Of a stretch of 64,000 bases of DNA, positions 1-10,341 are shown piece by piece; positions within the stretch are counted from its first letter, which is position 1, and every line of letters begins with the position of its first letter. The position numbers and the translations under genes are program-made. Source of the DNA: RZZS01 sp964491785. GTDB lineage: Bacteria > Pseudomonadota > Alphaproteobacteria > Micavibrionales > Micavibrionaceae. The notes under the pieces are model-generated. The model was not told where the DNA came from, did no database searches, and saw only the letters and a program-made list of their open reading frames with translations. The DNA is taken from NCBI GenBank assembly GCA_964491785.1, contig CAZBGS010000009.1, positions 1 through 64,000 of the forward strand, read 5' to 3'.

Positions 1-2838
1 GCCTTCACCTCGCCGGGCATGGCGCTCGTGGAGAAAACCGCGACCGGGGCGGTGGATACGCTTGTCGATGTCGAGATCGTGACCGGAACTGTCAACGCCG
101 ACAGGTTCGACGCGCGCGGAGCGGCGGTGGCGCTTGTGGGCGGGGACGGAGGCGACCGGTATGTCTGGGGCGTGGGCGATGCCTTGCCCCTGATTTTCGA
201 AGATGTGCGAAATTCCGGCACTGACGTGATCGAGCGCGCCGGATTCACGCCCGACAACACGCGCGGGATCGATTACGGTAACTGCATCGTCATCACGCCG
301 GAGGCGGGCGCCCCCGCGGGAATGCTGACCATTGAACTCGTCGGCGGCAAACCGCTGATAGAGCGCATCGATTACGGCGCGAAGACTGTGTCCGTGTGGG
401 ATTACGTGGACGAGAAGGAGCCGCCCGCGCCGCCGCCGGCATCACCGCAGACCCCCGGCATCAGGCCACCCTCTGCCAGCACGGGCGGGTTCGACCCGCT
501 GGTGATCGACCTCGACAATAACGGCATCACGATGACTTCGGCGGCGAACTCGAACGCCTGGCACGATTTCTGGGGCGACGGATTCATGGAGAAGACCGGC
601 TGGATCTGTGCGGGCGACGCGCTGCTTGCGCGTGATCTTGACGGCAACGGCCGGATCGAGGGCCACGCGGAGCTGTTCGGCTCGGCTGAGCCGATGGCTA
701 TCGTGATGGAAAACTGGAACGGTCTGGAGGAACAGAACGGTTTTGCACAAATTGTCAAACTTGATAGCAACGGCGACGGGAAACTGGACGCGCGGGACGC
801 GGCCTGGGGCGAACTGCTGGTGTGGCGCGACGAGAATCTTGACGCAGTCTCGCAGAGTGGCGAACTGGTGACGCTGGATGCCGCAGGGATCAAAAGCATC
901 GACCTTAATTATTATCATATCGATCATTTCGCGGGCGTATCGAGCGGCGGGTTTACGCGCGTCATCAATGGCAACACGATCACGCATTCCGGTTTTGTGA
1001 CAATGACGGACGGGAGCACACGCGAGATCGTGGATGTGTGGCTCGATCATGACCTGATGAACAGCTCGTTCATCGGCGATTACACGCCCGATCCGCGCGC
1101 CTGGGCGTTGCCCTCCCTGCCGGGCTACGGAAACCTTGCCGGCCTGCGGATAGCGATGAGCATGGATAACGGCGCGGGCGGGCTGATGGAGAAAGTGCAG
1201 GCCTTCGCGGCCCCTGGCGCCTTTACCGAATTCTTCAGGGATTTCACGGGCACACGCGCGGAACTAAACGACATCCTGATGGCCTGGGCCGGGATCGATG
1301 AAAACGCCGCGCCTCAGTACCAGCGACACGGCGTGTTCGAGGAAATGCCCGAATATTTCTTTTTGCGCAAAATGACCGGAATCGAAAACGACAATCTCAG
1401 AACGTGGTTTGACGAAAGTCCTTTTCTGCCTTATCCCATAGACGGAATTAAGGATGTTTACGATACCTATGACCGGGCGCTTGATTACTATGGCGCTCCG
1501 TTGATTTTCCAGTGTGGCGGCTCCAGCCTGTTCCAGCCTGGAGTGGAGTACAACCCGGTGAGCGGCCTGTTCAATGGAATATTTGCGCTTTCGCAAACCG
1601 CGATTTCGCAGTTACAGACGGCCCTGAGCGGCCATGCCGACCCGGTCGGCGCCTGGAACGCGGTGGCACGATTCCTGGACGCTACCATGGGACTGGGAAA
1701 GCTCACGGCAACCGAAACCGCCTGGCTTGAAGGTGCGGTCAGCGGCAGCACGTCAGGCGCGCTGCACTGGGCGGGAGTTCTGGACACGCTTGCCGTCAAA
1801 ACCTTTTACGGGACGAGCGGCGCCGATACGATCAACGGCACGGCGTATGACGACATCATCTATGGCGGCACTGCGGGTCGGCAAAACACCGCAGGCGATA
1901 CGCTCATCGGCGGTGCGGGCGACGACCATCTGATCGCCGTGGACGGACAGAACGGCACGAACGATACGCTCATCGGCGGTGCGGGCAACGATATTCTCGA
2001 AGGCGGGCGCGGCAACGACACCTATGTCTACGATTACGGGCATGACGTGATCAGGGAAGCCGGCGGTAATTTCTATCCGGATACGGACATTATCCGTATG
2101 GCTCCGGGAATTAACGTATCCGACGTTTCATTGCATCTAGCCAGAACGGACACGGCTGGTTCCATGACCCAACATTTCTTCCTGAATGTCGAGGGACGCG
2201 GAACCATCAGCATACAGGATGACCTGGCATGGTGGTCGCCATTAAGCAGTCTGGTAGATCAGGTTCACTTTGCCGACGGCACTGTTTTCAATATTCCCGA
2301 AATGAACATAAGCATCCACGGAACCGATAAAGACGATTCCTATGGGTTAGGACAATTCAGCGGAACGAATACCTATTACGGTTATGGCGGAAACGATTAC
2401 GTTTGGACAAGCTCGGTGCCTCTCGTATTTGACGGCGGAGACGGCGATGATACCGTCATCGGAGGGACTGGCAACGACATCTATATCGTCAGCACGGGCG
2501 TTGACAGCGTGTCGGATAGCGGCGGTTACGATATTGTTCTGGTTCCGGAGGGCTATACGCTCGCAGACGTCCGGTTTTCGCGTATCAGTTCACAGTATCA
2601 GCAGGATGCCCGCATTGACGTTAACGGTCTGGGGTCTATGATTCTTAAAAATCATTTCAATGTAGATTCCTCAACTGACAAAGCCGTGGAAATCCTGAAA
2701 CTTGCGGACGGGACGACGGTCGATCTGCGCAGCCTCGTCTATATAACTACCGGAACAGACGGCAACGATGATTTTTCCCCCCCCGGTTTGGCTCTGGGCG
2801 CAGAGGGACGATATCTACCTGCTTGGCAAGGGAAATGA
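1..2838 (+). CDS. Giant RTX calcium-binding protein, 5' partial, amino-terminal part of a frameshifted gene
   Basis: The frame is open to the left edge, so the true start lies outside the window; numbering here counts the ATG at 19 as residue 1. A proline-rich linker (about 132-155) precedes an Asp-Pro pair (159-160) followed by a calcium-loop-rich block (about 160-345) ending in a G-F-x7-G-S-x-R-E-x3-V-W type motif. This resembles the self-processing module of Neisseria FrpC. From about residue 600 come GGxGxDxL nonapeptide RTX repeats separated by HCBP-related modules. The frame ends at 2838 in sequence that no longer looks like RTX, while good RTX sequence continues one frame over from about 2808. 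Family knowledge: such proteins are exported by type I secretion and fold outside the cell on binding calcium. The product is probably an adhesin or a self-processing surface protein, which is inference. Confidence 0.85.
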   Translation, partial: AFTSPGMALVEKTATGAVDTLVDVEIVTGTVNADRFDARGAAVALVGGDGGDRYVWGVGDALPLIFEDVRNSGTDVIERAGFTPDNTRGIDYGNCIVITPEAGAPAGMLTIELVGGKPLIERIDYGAKTVSVWDYVDEKEPPAPPPASPQTPGIRPPSASTGGFDPLVIDLDNNGITMTSAANSNAWHDFWGDGFMEKTGWICAGDALLARDLDGNGRIEGHAELFGSAEPMAIVMENWNGLEEQNGFAQIVKLDSNGDGKLDARDAAWGELLVWRDENLDAVSQSGELVTLDAAGIKSIDLNYYHIDHFAGVSSGGFTRVINGNTITHSGFVTMTDGSTREIVDVWLDHDLMNSSFIGDYTPDPRAWALPSLPGYGNLAGLRIAMSMDNGAGGLMEKVQAFAAPGAFTEFFRDFTGTRAELNDILMAWAGIDENAAPQYQRHGVFEEMPEYFFLRKMTGIENDNLRTWFDESPFLPYPIDGIKDVYDTYDRALDYYGAPLIFQCGGSSLFQPGVEYNPVSGLFNGIFALSQTAISQLQTALSGHADPVGAWNAVARFLDATMGLGKLTATETAWLEGAVSGSTSGALHWAGVLDTLAVKTFYGTSGADTINGTAYDDIIYGGTAGRQNTAGDTLIGGAGDDHLIAVDGQNGTNDTLIGGAGNDILEGGRGNDTYVYDYGHDVIREAGGNFYPDTDIIRMAPGINVSDVSLHLARTDTAGSMTQHFFLNVEGRGTISIQDDLAWWSPLSSLVDQVHFADGTVFNIPEMNISIHGTDKDDSYGLGQFSGTNTYYGYGGNDYVWTSSVPLVFDGGDGDDTVIGGTGNDIYIVSTGVDSVSDSGGYDIVLVPEGYTLADVRFSRISSQYQQDARIDVNGLGSMILKNHFNVDSSTDKAVEILKLADGTTVDLRSLVYITTGTDGNDDFSPPGLALGAEGRYLPAWQGK

Positions 2839-5800
2839 TACTGTTTACGACGATAAGGGCTTTGATACTGTTCAGTTCGGCCCGGGCGTAACACCGGCGG
2901 ATATCACGCTTTCGCGCGTCAAAGATTCCAGCTATGGCTGGAGCGATCTGCTGATCAGCGATAATCATGGCAATTCCCTAAAAGTATTATACCATTTCCG
3001 GTATAGCGCCGATCCTGCCGATCCGACGCTCCAGGCGATTGAACGATTGCAGTTTGCAGACGGAACAATACTGAATATTTCAGATATGATAATTGCGGCA
3101 AAAGGAACTGAAGGGGCCGACAGTATTGGAAGTTACACCCCGGGTAACGTCACTATCAGCGACACGATATATGGTTACGGCGGCGACGATAGCCTCAGCG
3201 GAGGTAACGGAGACGACCGGATTTATGGTGGAACGGGTGGCGATTACATAGGTGGAAACGCAGGTAACGACAGCCTTTTCGGCGAGGACGGCGACGACAC
3301 CGTTCTGGGCGGCCAGGGTAACGACGAGCTACACGGCGGCGCGGGAAACGACATTCTTAAAGGCGAAGACGGCAACGACACGCTGAGCGGGGGAAGCGGC
3401 AACGATACCCTGAACGGCGGCGCAGGATCAGACAGCTATATTTACACCTCTGGCGCGGATACTATCGAAGCGAACAGTTATTCGGATACCGGGGACAAAC
3501 TTTTCCTGCCTTCAGGCATCGGTGTAAACGATGTTACCTTTTCAAGAAATGTTTCCGACAGCCAGTCGCTGATTATAACGGTGGGCAATCTGGGAACGGT
3601 TACGCTCAAATCCCAGATTGACACAGGTTCCAACGGTGTCGGGAAGCTTATCTTCTCTGACCTGTCAGAAATAGATCTCCACACGCTTCAAAACATCGTC
3701 ACCAGGGGAACAGCCGGCGACGACACGCTGAACGGCATCAACAACAGCGCCGGACAGAATGATATTCTGGAGGGAGGTGCCGGAAACAATACGCTCAACG
3801 GCGGCGCGGGAAATGACACATACCGCTATACGTCCGGCATCGATGTCATATATGACACATCCGGAACGGATACTATTATCCTGCCCGAGGGGGTGAATGC
3901 TTCCAACATCAAAGTTTACAGCGCTGGCGACGACGATCTTCTGATCGACATCACTTCATCAGCGGTTACCGGACGCATCTATGTGAGCGGCCACAGGGGA
4001 TCGGCGAATAACGCCATCGAATTTCTGAAACTGGCCGACAATACCTCCATCAGCCTGACCCCTGTCAACGCCGTGAACCAGATTTACGGCACAAGGGGCA
4101 GCGACTATCTCGACGGAGACAGGAACGGTACGCAGAACGATACGCTCAACGGAATGGAGGGCGATGATACTCTGCGGGGCGGTCTCGGCAACGATACCTA
4201 CTATGCTTCGGCTGGCCACGACATAATCTATGACACTGGCGGAAACGATACGCTGATCCTTCCCGCGGGGGTGACGGCAGCAGACGTAGTTATTTCGAAC
4301 GTCGGAACCAATGATCTCCTGATCGTCCTCAAAGGCGCTGTCGGTGGAAGCATCCTGCTGCAGGATCAGCGCAATACCGCAGTCGATCATAAAATCGAGA
4401 CTCTAAAGCTTTACAACGGGACGGTCATATCGCTGGCGACGAACTCTAGTCCGAATGAAATTTACGGTACTGAAAAAGGAGAAACACTCAATGGCGATGT
4501 TTCCGGGGTCAAAGACGACATTATCTATGGGCTGGGAGGCAATGACTATATTTACGGCAAGGAGGGGTTGGATACGGTTTATGGCGGCCGGGGGGACGAT
4601 CGCATATACGGGGGCAATGGAAACGATACGCTCTACGGCGAGGACGGCAACGATTTCCTTTATGGCGAGGCAGGTAATGACACTCTGTACGGCGGCCAGG
4701 GCAACGATACCATAAGCGGCGATGCCGGAAATGATACGATTTACGGCGATGCCGGAAACGATACGATCTCAGGAAATGACGGAAACGACATTCTCAGTGG
4801 CGGAGAGGGCGACGATTCTCTTAATGGTCAGGCCGGAGACGATGTATATGTGTTCGGATCAGGGCACGATGTCGTAAAGGATTCAGGCCTTGCTGCGGAT
4901 ATCGACAAAATCCAGTTTGGAGCCGGCGTCACGCTTGCCAATCTGACATTCATCAGAACCTTGGACGCCACAAACGACCTTACGATTGCCGACAATCTCG
5001 GCAACACGATGAAAATAACCGGTCAGTTTTCCACTTCATTGACAGACAGAATAGAAAAGCTGGTTTTTCAGGGTGAAACCGTAGATTTCACGGCAATCCG
5101 GATTGAGACCACAGGAAACGACAGCAATAACACTCTGTACGGGATTAAAAATGGCGGCGCTTCCGTCAATGACATCCTTTATGGTTATGGCGGCAACGAT
5201 AGCATCTACGCTTATGATGGAGACGATACCTTGATAGGCGGCACTGGCGACGATAATCTGTCGGGTGGCCTGGGAAACGATACATACATTTTCGCACCCG
5301 GATTTCAATCGGATGCAATAAGAGAGAATCCGGGCGAGGGAACGGACACCATCAAATTCACCGGCGGCATTCTGTCCCAGAACGTCCAGATGTGGATCGC
5401 CGACAACAACCTTTACTTCCGGCTTGCCGACAATCCGTCAGACCAGCTGGTGGTTTATGGCGCCAGCGGCGCACAGAATGGCGAAAGCGATGTGACAAGC
5501 CGTATCGAGCGTGTCGTATTTGACAACGGCATTGTATGGGATCTCACTCAAGGTATTATTTCGCAGGGAAATCTGCAAAACAGCAGTACCCTGAAAGGAA
5601 CGCCCGGAAGTGACACAATCACAGGCTCTTCGGGATCGGAGACCATTTACGGGGGCGGCGGCAATGATACGATCACAGGCGAAGCGGGCATTGATTATAT
5701 GTCTGGTGGGGCGGGCGACGACACCTATGTATTCGCCCCAGGCTTCACGGGTGTCTCTTTCCTCAAAACCGGCAAGTACGACTCTATTATCGAAGAACTG

Positions 5801-8800
5801 AACGGAGGGACGGACACGATCCTTCTGACGGGCGGCATACTGCCGGAAGACGTGCAGATGTGGACCGATTCCGGCATGTTCTACATTCAGGTGGACGACA
5901 ACCCCAACAATACAATTGGTATTTATGGCGGGAACTCGGGTACCGAGACAACGATCAGCTCGTACATAGAAAGAATTGCCTTCGATAACGGCGTTGTCTG
6001 GGACACAGCCCAGGGGTTGCGTTTAACGGATACACACGAGTCACATACTGTTTATGGCAGCCAGGGGAACGACATTATTGACGGGCGCGGAGGTGACGAT
6101 ACCCTTTACGGCGGTCGCGGCAACGATATTCTGACGGGCGGCGCCGGACTGGATACCATGATTGGTGGACTGGGTGATGATACCTATGTATTCGCACCGG
6201 GTTTTGCTGTTGCCGATTCGGATTGGCGCTACGAACGAATCGTAGAAAATGTAGGGCAGGGAGTTGATACTATTAAATTTACAGGAGGGATAACTCCCGA
6301 TGACGTATATGGCTGGATGGATTACTACGGTGCTTTCTGCCTCAGACTCAAGGATAATGCCATCAACCAGCTCCGCATTGAAAATACTATAGACGGCACT
6401 ACTGGCTCGGACATCGCTCAAAGAATTGAAAAAATTGTCTTTGATAACGGGGTGATATGGGATCTGACGCAAGGCCTTGTACTTAATGACAATGACGCAA
6501 GTCATTACTTCCGCGGAACCGCTGCCGGAGATGTATTCTACGGTAACGGCGGCGACGATACGATTTTCGGCTATGCAGGTAACGACATTCTGGTTGGAGG
6601 TGACGGAAACGATACAATTTATGGAGGCGAAGGCAACGATCTCATCGATGGCGGCGCTGGTACGAACAGTCTCTATGGCGAAGCAGGAGACGACACTTAC
6701 AAGCTTGCCGCTGTATCCAGCAACACTATCAACGATACATTGGGAGCGAATAACCTTGTTCTCGCCATAAACTCCGGGGATGCTTATACTAGGGTGAATG
6801 GCAATTCTCTTGAAATCGGGAGCCTGGATCGCACTTTCAAGGCAACAATAACCAATTACACCAGCTTTACGGACGCCCTCTTTTCGAATGGAATCAAGCT
6901 TAACCTAAATCAACTTCTGGCTCTTAGATATGCGGGGACTTACTTCGATGACGTACTTAACGCCAGCGCGGAGACAACGGGGGTTAATACCAACCTTCTG
7001 ACTGGCAACGACTCTTTTATTGGCTCGGAATACAACGACACCGTAAGCGGCGGCGACGGTATCGATACCATAAGTTATAAAGGTGCAGGTTCTGCCGTTA
7101 CAGTCTCTCTCGCCGTGACGACGGCCCAGAATACAGGCGGGGCGGGAACTGACACTATCACCGGCTTTGAGAATTTAATAGGCTCGGCCTACGACGACAC
7201 GCTTACCGGGGATGCCAACGACAATGTAATCGAGGGTGGGGCCGGTAACGATATTCTGAGCGGCGGCGCGGGAATTGATACGCTCTCGTACTCCGGCGCA
7301 AGTTCGGCGGTGCAAGTCAACCTTGCCAACGCAGCCTCACAATTTACTGGCAGCGCGGGATATGATACAGTTTCCGGATTCGAGAATCTGACTGGTTCAA
7401 ATTACAATGATACCCTGACGGGCGACGTTAATGACAATGTTATTGATGGAGGCAATGGCAACGATACCATCGACGGTGGCGCGGGCAACGATACATTGAT
7501 CGGTGGGGCAGGCACGGATACACTGACATATTCGAGCGCGGCTTCCGGAGTAAGTGTAAATCTGGGTATTACTACCGCACAAAATACCGGCGGCTCCGGC
7601 AAAGATACTATTTCGGGATTCGAAAATCTGACCGGTTCGGCCTATAACGATACCCTCACGGGCAACGCTGGCGCCAACACCATTAATGGCGGCAACGGCA
7701 ATGACATCATTTTCGGAGATGCCGGGAACGATGTTCTGTATGGCGGGGCCGGGGACGATGTCATCCATGGGGGAAGCGGCAACGATACCATTCGCGGAGA
7801 TACCGGGATCGATACGGCGGTCTTTACTGGGAATTACTCCAATTACGTAATCACTAACAAAACATCCTATCTGACTGTCAGCGATACGATCGGAACCGAT
7901 GGCGTTGATAACGTCTATTCAGATGTGGAAAAATTGCGGTTTGCCGACGGGACATATCAGAACGGGGTTTTCACACCTGGTGCCCAGAACGCCGTACCCG
8001 TGCTTGCGATTAACGGCGGAGCAGGTAACGAGGATGCCTCGCTGGTCGTCACTTCTTCGATGCTGAACGCGACCGATACCGACAATACCGCCGCCCAGCT
8101 CGTGTTTACCGTTACGACTCTGCCAGCGCACGGCGCACTGAAAAACGGCGGCGTGGCTCTGGCTGCGGGCGGCACTTTTACAATGCAGAATATTATCGAC
8201 GGTCTGGTTTCCTTCAATCCGGCGGCGAACTACAACGGGACGGATTCCTTCGGCTTTTCTCTTTCGGACGGCACAAATACCCTGACCGGGAAAACCTTTG
8301 CAATCACTATAAACGCTGTCAACGACGCGCCGGTGGCGGCGAACGACACCGCTTCGACGAACGAAGATACGCCGGTTACGATTAACGTTCTTTCCAACGA
8401 CAGCGATATCGATGGCGATACGCTGTCGGTGGGAACGGTTGGCGCTGCGGCGCACGGCACTGTGGTCAAGAACGCCAACAACACGCTAACCTACACGCCA
8501 GCCGCCAACTATAACGGCTCTGACAGTTTTACCTATCAGATCAGCGACGGGAAGGGCGGGACAGCGAGCGCGACAGTCAATGTAACGATTACCGCCGTCA
8601 ACGATGCGCCGGTTGCAAAGAATGACGCTTTCACCGGCAACGCCAATACAGCGATCACCGGCAACCTCCTGTCCGATAACGGAAACGGGGCCGACAGCGA
8701 TGTTGATGGCGATACCCTCTCCGTGACGGCAGGCACAAAAGTTACCTCGCAGGGTGGATCGGTGGTCATAACGGCAAACGGCGGCTTTACCTATACGCCT

Positions 8801-10291
8801 GCGGCAAACTTCACGGGCATCGACAGCTTTACCTATACGCTTGGCGATGGCAAAGGCGGAACCGCCACCGGAACAGCCACCTTGACGATTACTTCACCCG
8901 TCATCAACGGCACGAGCGGCAACGATACGCTGAACGGCACGGCGGGCAACGACACCATCAACGGGCTCGGAGGCAACGACACCATCGACGGCAAGGCCGG
9001 GAACGATATCATGGATGGCGGCGCGGGCACCGACACGGTGAGCTATGCCAGTGCGACTTCGGGCGTTACGGTCAATCTCGCCACAACAACGGCGCAGAAC
9101 ACCGGCGGATCAGGAATGGACACAATTCTCAATTTCGAGAACCTGAAGGGTTCGGCGTATAACGACATCCTCACCGGCAACAGCGGAGCCAACAGGATAG
9201 AAGGCGGGGCCGGGAACGATGTCATTGACGGCGGGGCCGGGAACGACGTGCTGATCGGCGGGGCAGGTACGGATCGTCTTTCTTATGCATCGGCCACTGC
9301 TGCTGTGACGGTAAATCTCGGAACCACGAGCGCGCAGAACACAGGGGGCTCGGGTACGGACACGATTTCCGGTTTTGAGGATCTGACCGGTTCGGCCTAT
9401 AACGACACTCTCACCGGCAACTCCGGAAACAACGTTATTGAAGGTGGCGCGGGGAACGACAAGCTTAATGGCGGAGCGGGGAACGACACGCTTAGCTATG
9501 CCAATGCCACGGCGGGGATCACCGTCAGCCTGGGCATTACGGCTGCCCAGAACACGGGCGGGGCGGGGACGGATACGATCAGTAATTTCGAAAATATCCT
9601 TGGTTCCGCCTATAACGACAAGCTCACCGGCGACTCCGGCAACAACATCATCGAAGGGGGCGCGGGCAACGATATCATTGACGGTGCGGGAGGCACGGAT
9701 ACCGCCTCCTACGCCTCGGCTGCCTCGGGCGTGACGGTCAGTCTCGCGGTGACAGGTGCGCAAAACACCGGAGGTGCGGGAACTGATACAATCACCAACA
9801 CTGAGAATCTCACTGGCTCGGCGTTCGGGGACAGGCTGACCGGGAACAGTGCCGCCAATACACTCCGCGGCAATGGAGGAAACGATATTCTTTACGGCGG
9901 CTCCGGCAACGATACGCTTTATGGCGGTGACGGTGACGATGTGCTTTACGGCGGCCTGGGGCTGGACAAGCTTTATGGCGACGCGGGAGCGGACACATTC
10001 GTCTTCGAGGCCGCGAGCGCCTACAATAATGTCGACGTCGTCTACGGCTTCAGCAAGGAGCAGGGCGACAGGCTCGACCTTTCGGATCTGCTGAGCGCAT
10101 ACGATCCTTTGAGCCACTCGATCACCGAATTTGTGCGGATAACGACAAGCGACACGAACAGCCTGTTATACGTGGACCGCGATGGCTCTGGTACGGCCTA
10201 CGGGTTTACCCAGATCGCCACACTGAGTGGGGTTACCGGACTGACCGACGAAGACGCGCTCATGGCGGGAGGCAACCTTATAGTGAGTTGA
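2768..10291 (+). CDS. Giant RTX calcium-binding protein, carboxy-terminal part with type I secretion signal region
   Basis: Most likely the continuation of the preceding frame, which it overlaps by 71 bases. The ATG at 2768 is only the first start in this frame and has no ribosome-binding site. Residues of this 2507-aa frame: RTX nonapeptides and HCBP-related modules fill about 20-1400. Three copies of a module containing GTDTI, GGI and IWDLTQG-like motifs lie at about 830-1240. Three copies of a TAQNTGG...FENL.GSAYNDTLTG module follow (about 1430-1630). A CSPG/cadherin-like domain and two tandem-95 (VNDAPVA) domains lie at about 1737-2042, then four more TAQNTGG modules and RTX repeats. The last 100 residues match the usual type I secretion target region: a D-V-V-Y-G-F and D-R-L-D-L-S-D-L-L block, then D-R-D-G-S-G and a hydrophobic end. 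Export probably uses the TolC/ABC/HlyD operon at 28.6-33.5 kb. Substrate or ligand unknown. Confidence 0.88.
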   Translation: MIFPPPVWLWAQRDDIYLLGKGNDTVYDDKGFDTVQFGPGVTPADITLSRVKDSSYGWSDLLISDNHGNSLKVLYHFRYSADPADPTLQAIERLQFADGTILNISDMIIAAKGTEGADSIGSYTPGNVTISDTIYGYGGDDSLSGGNGDDRIYGGTGGDYIGGNAGNDSLFGEDGDDTVLGGQGNDELHGGAGNDILKGEDGNDTLSGGSGNDTLNGGAGSDSYIYTSGADTIEANSYSDTGDKLFLPSGIGVNDVTFSRNVSDSQSLIITVGNLGTVTLKSQIDTGSNGVGKLIFSDLSEIDLHTLQNIVTRGTAGDDTLNGINNSAGQNDILEGGAGNNTLNGGAGNDTYRYTSGIDVIYDTSGTDTIILPEGVNASNIKVYSAGDDDLLIDITSSAVTGRIYVSGHRGSANNAIEFLKLADNTSISLTPVNAVNQIYGTRGSDYLDGDRNGTQNDTLNGMEGDDTLRGGLGNDTYYASAGHDIIYDTGGNDTLILPAGVTAADVVISNVGTNDLLIVLKGAVGGSILLQDQRNTAVDHKIETLKLYNGTVISLATNSSPNEIYGTEKGETLNGDVSGVKDDIIYGLGGNDYIYGKEGLDTVYGGRGDDRIYGGNGNDTLYGEDGNDFLYGEAGNDTLYGGQGNDTISGDAGNDTIYGDAGNDTISGNDGNDILSGGEGDDSLNGQAGDDVYVFGSGHDVVKDSGLAADIDKIQFGAGVTLANLTFIRTLDATNDLTIADNLGNTMKITGQFSTSLTDRIEKLVFQGETVDFTAIRIETTGNDSNNTLYGIKNGGASVNDILYGYGGNDSIYAYDGDDTLIGGTGDDNLSGGLGNDTYIFAPGFQSDAIRENPGEGTDTIKFTGGILSQNVQMWIADNNLYFRLADNPSDQLVVYGASGAQNGESDVTSRIERVVFDNGIVWDLTQGIISQGNLQNSSTLKGTPGSDTITGSSGSETIYGGGGNDTITGEAGIDYMSGGAGDDTYVFAPGFTGVSFLKTGKYDSIIEELNGGTDTILLTGGILPEDVQMWTDSGMFYIQVDDNPNNTIGIYGGNSGTETTISSYIERIAFDNGVVWDTAQGLRLTDTHESHTVYGSQGNDIIDGRGGDDTLYGGRGNDILTGGAGLDTMIGGLGDDTYVFAPGFAVADSDWRYERIVENVGQGVDTIKFTGGITPDDVYGWMDYYGAFCLRLKDNAINQLRIENTIDGTTGSDIAQRIEKIVFDNGVIWDLTQGLVLNDNDASHYFRGTAAGDVFYGNGGDDTIFGYAGNDILVGGDGNDTIYGGEGNDLIDGGAGTNSLYGEAGDDTYKLAAVSSNTINDTLGANNLVLAINSGDAYTRVNGNSLEIGSLDRTFKATITNYTSFTDALFSNGIKLNLNQLLALRYAGTYFDDVLNASAETTGVNTNLLTGNDSFIGSEYNDTVSGGDGIDTISYKGAGSAVTVSLAVTTAQNTGGAGTDTITGFENLIGSAYDDTLTGDANDNVIEGGAGNDILSGGAGIDTLSYSGASSAVQVNLANAASQFTGSAGYDTVSGFENLTGSNYNDTLTGDVNDNVIDGGNGNDTIDGGAGNDTLIGGAGTDTLTYSSAASGVSVNLGITTAQNTGGSGKDTISGFENLTGSAYNDTLTGNAGANTINGGNGNDIIFGDAGNDVLYGGAGDDVIHGGSGNDTIRGDTGIDTAVFTGNYSNYVITNKTSYLTVSDTIGTDGVDNVYSDVEKLRFADGTYQNGVFTPGAQNAVPVLAINGGAGNEDASLVVTSSMLNATDTDNTAAQLVFTVTTLPAHGALKNGGVALAAGGTFTMQNIIDGLVSFNPAANYNGTDSFGFSLSDGTNTLTGKTFAITINAVNDAPVAANDTASTNEDTPVTINVLSNDSDIDGDTLSVGTVGAAAHGTVVKNANNTLTYTPAANYNGSDSFTYQISDGKGGTASATVNVTITAVNDAPVAKNDAFTGNANTAITGNLLSDNGNGADSDVDGDTLSVTAGTKVTSQGGSVVITANGGFTYTPAANFTGIDSFTYTLGDGKGGTATGTATLTITSPVINGTSGNDTLNGTAGNDTINGLGGNDTIDGKAGNDIMDGGAGTDTVSYASATSGVTVNLATTTAQNTGGSGMDTILNFENLKGSAYNDILTGNSGANRIEGGAGNDVIDGGAGNDVLIGGAGTDRLSYASATAAVTVNLGTTSAQNTGGSGTDTISGFEDLTGSAYNDTLTGNSGNNVIEGGAGNDKLNGGAGNDTLSYANATAGITVSLGITAAQNTGGAGTDTISNFENILGSAYNDKLTGDSGNNIIEGGAGNDIIDGAGGTDTASYASAASGVTVSLAVTGAQNTGGAGTDTITNTENLTGSAFGDRLTGNSAANTLRGNGGNDILYGGSGNDTLYGGDGDDVLYGGLGLDKLYGDAGADTFVFEAASAYNNVDVVYGFSKEQGDRLDLSDLLSAYDPLSHSITEFVRITTSDTNSLLYVDRDGSGTAYGFTQIATLSGVTGLTDEDALMAGGNLIVS

Positions 10292-10341
10292 AGCCTTCTT
10301 TTATCAGGTTGGATCATCAAACGAAGGCTCGAAGAGGAACT

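Noticed and set aside
402..1050. Long antisense frames under the RTX, alaS, ligA and other genes
   Set aside because: They are mirror frames of strongly coding sequence with no family-like content or ribosome-binding site.
10292..10329. Possible terminator AGCCTTC/GAAGGCT after the RTX gene
   Set aside because: The stem is 7 bp with a 24-base loop and no T run, so it is too weak to call.
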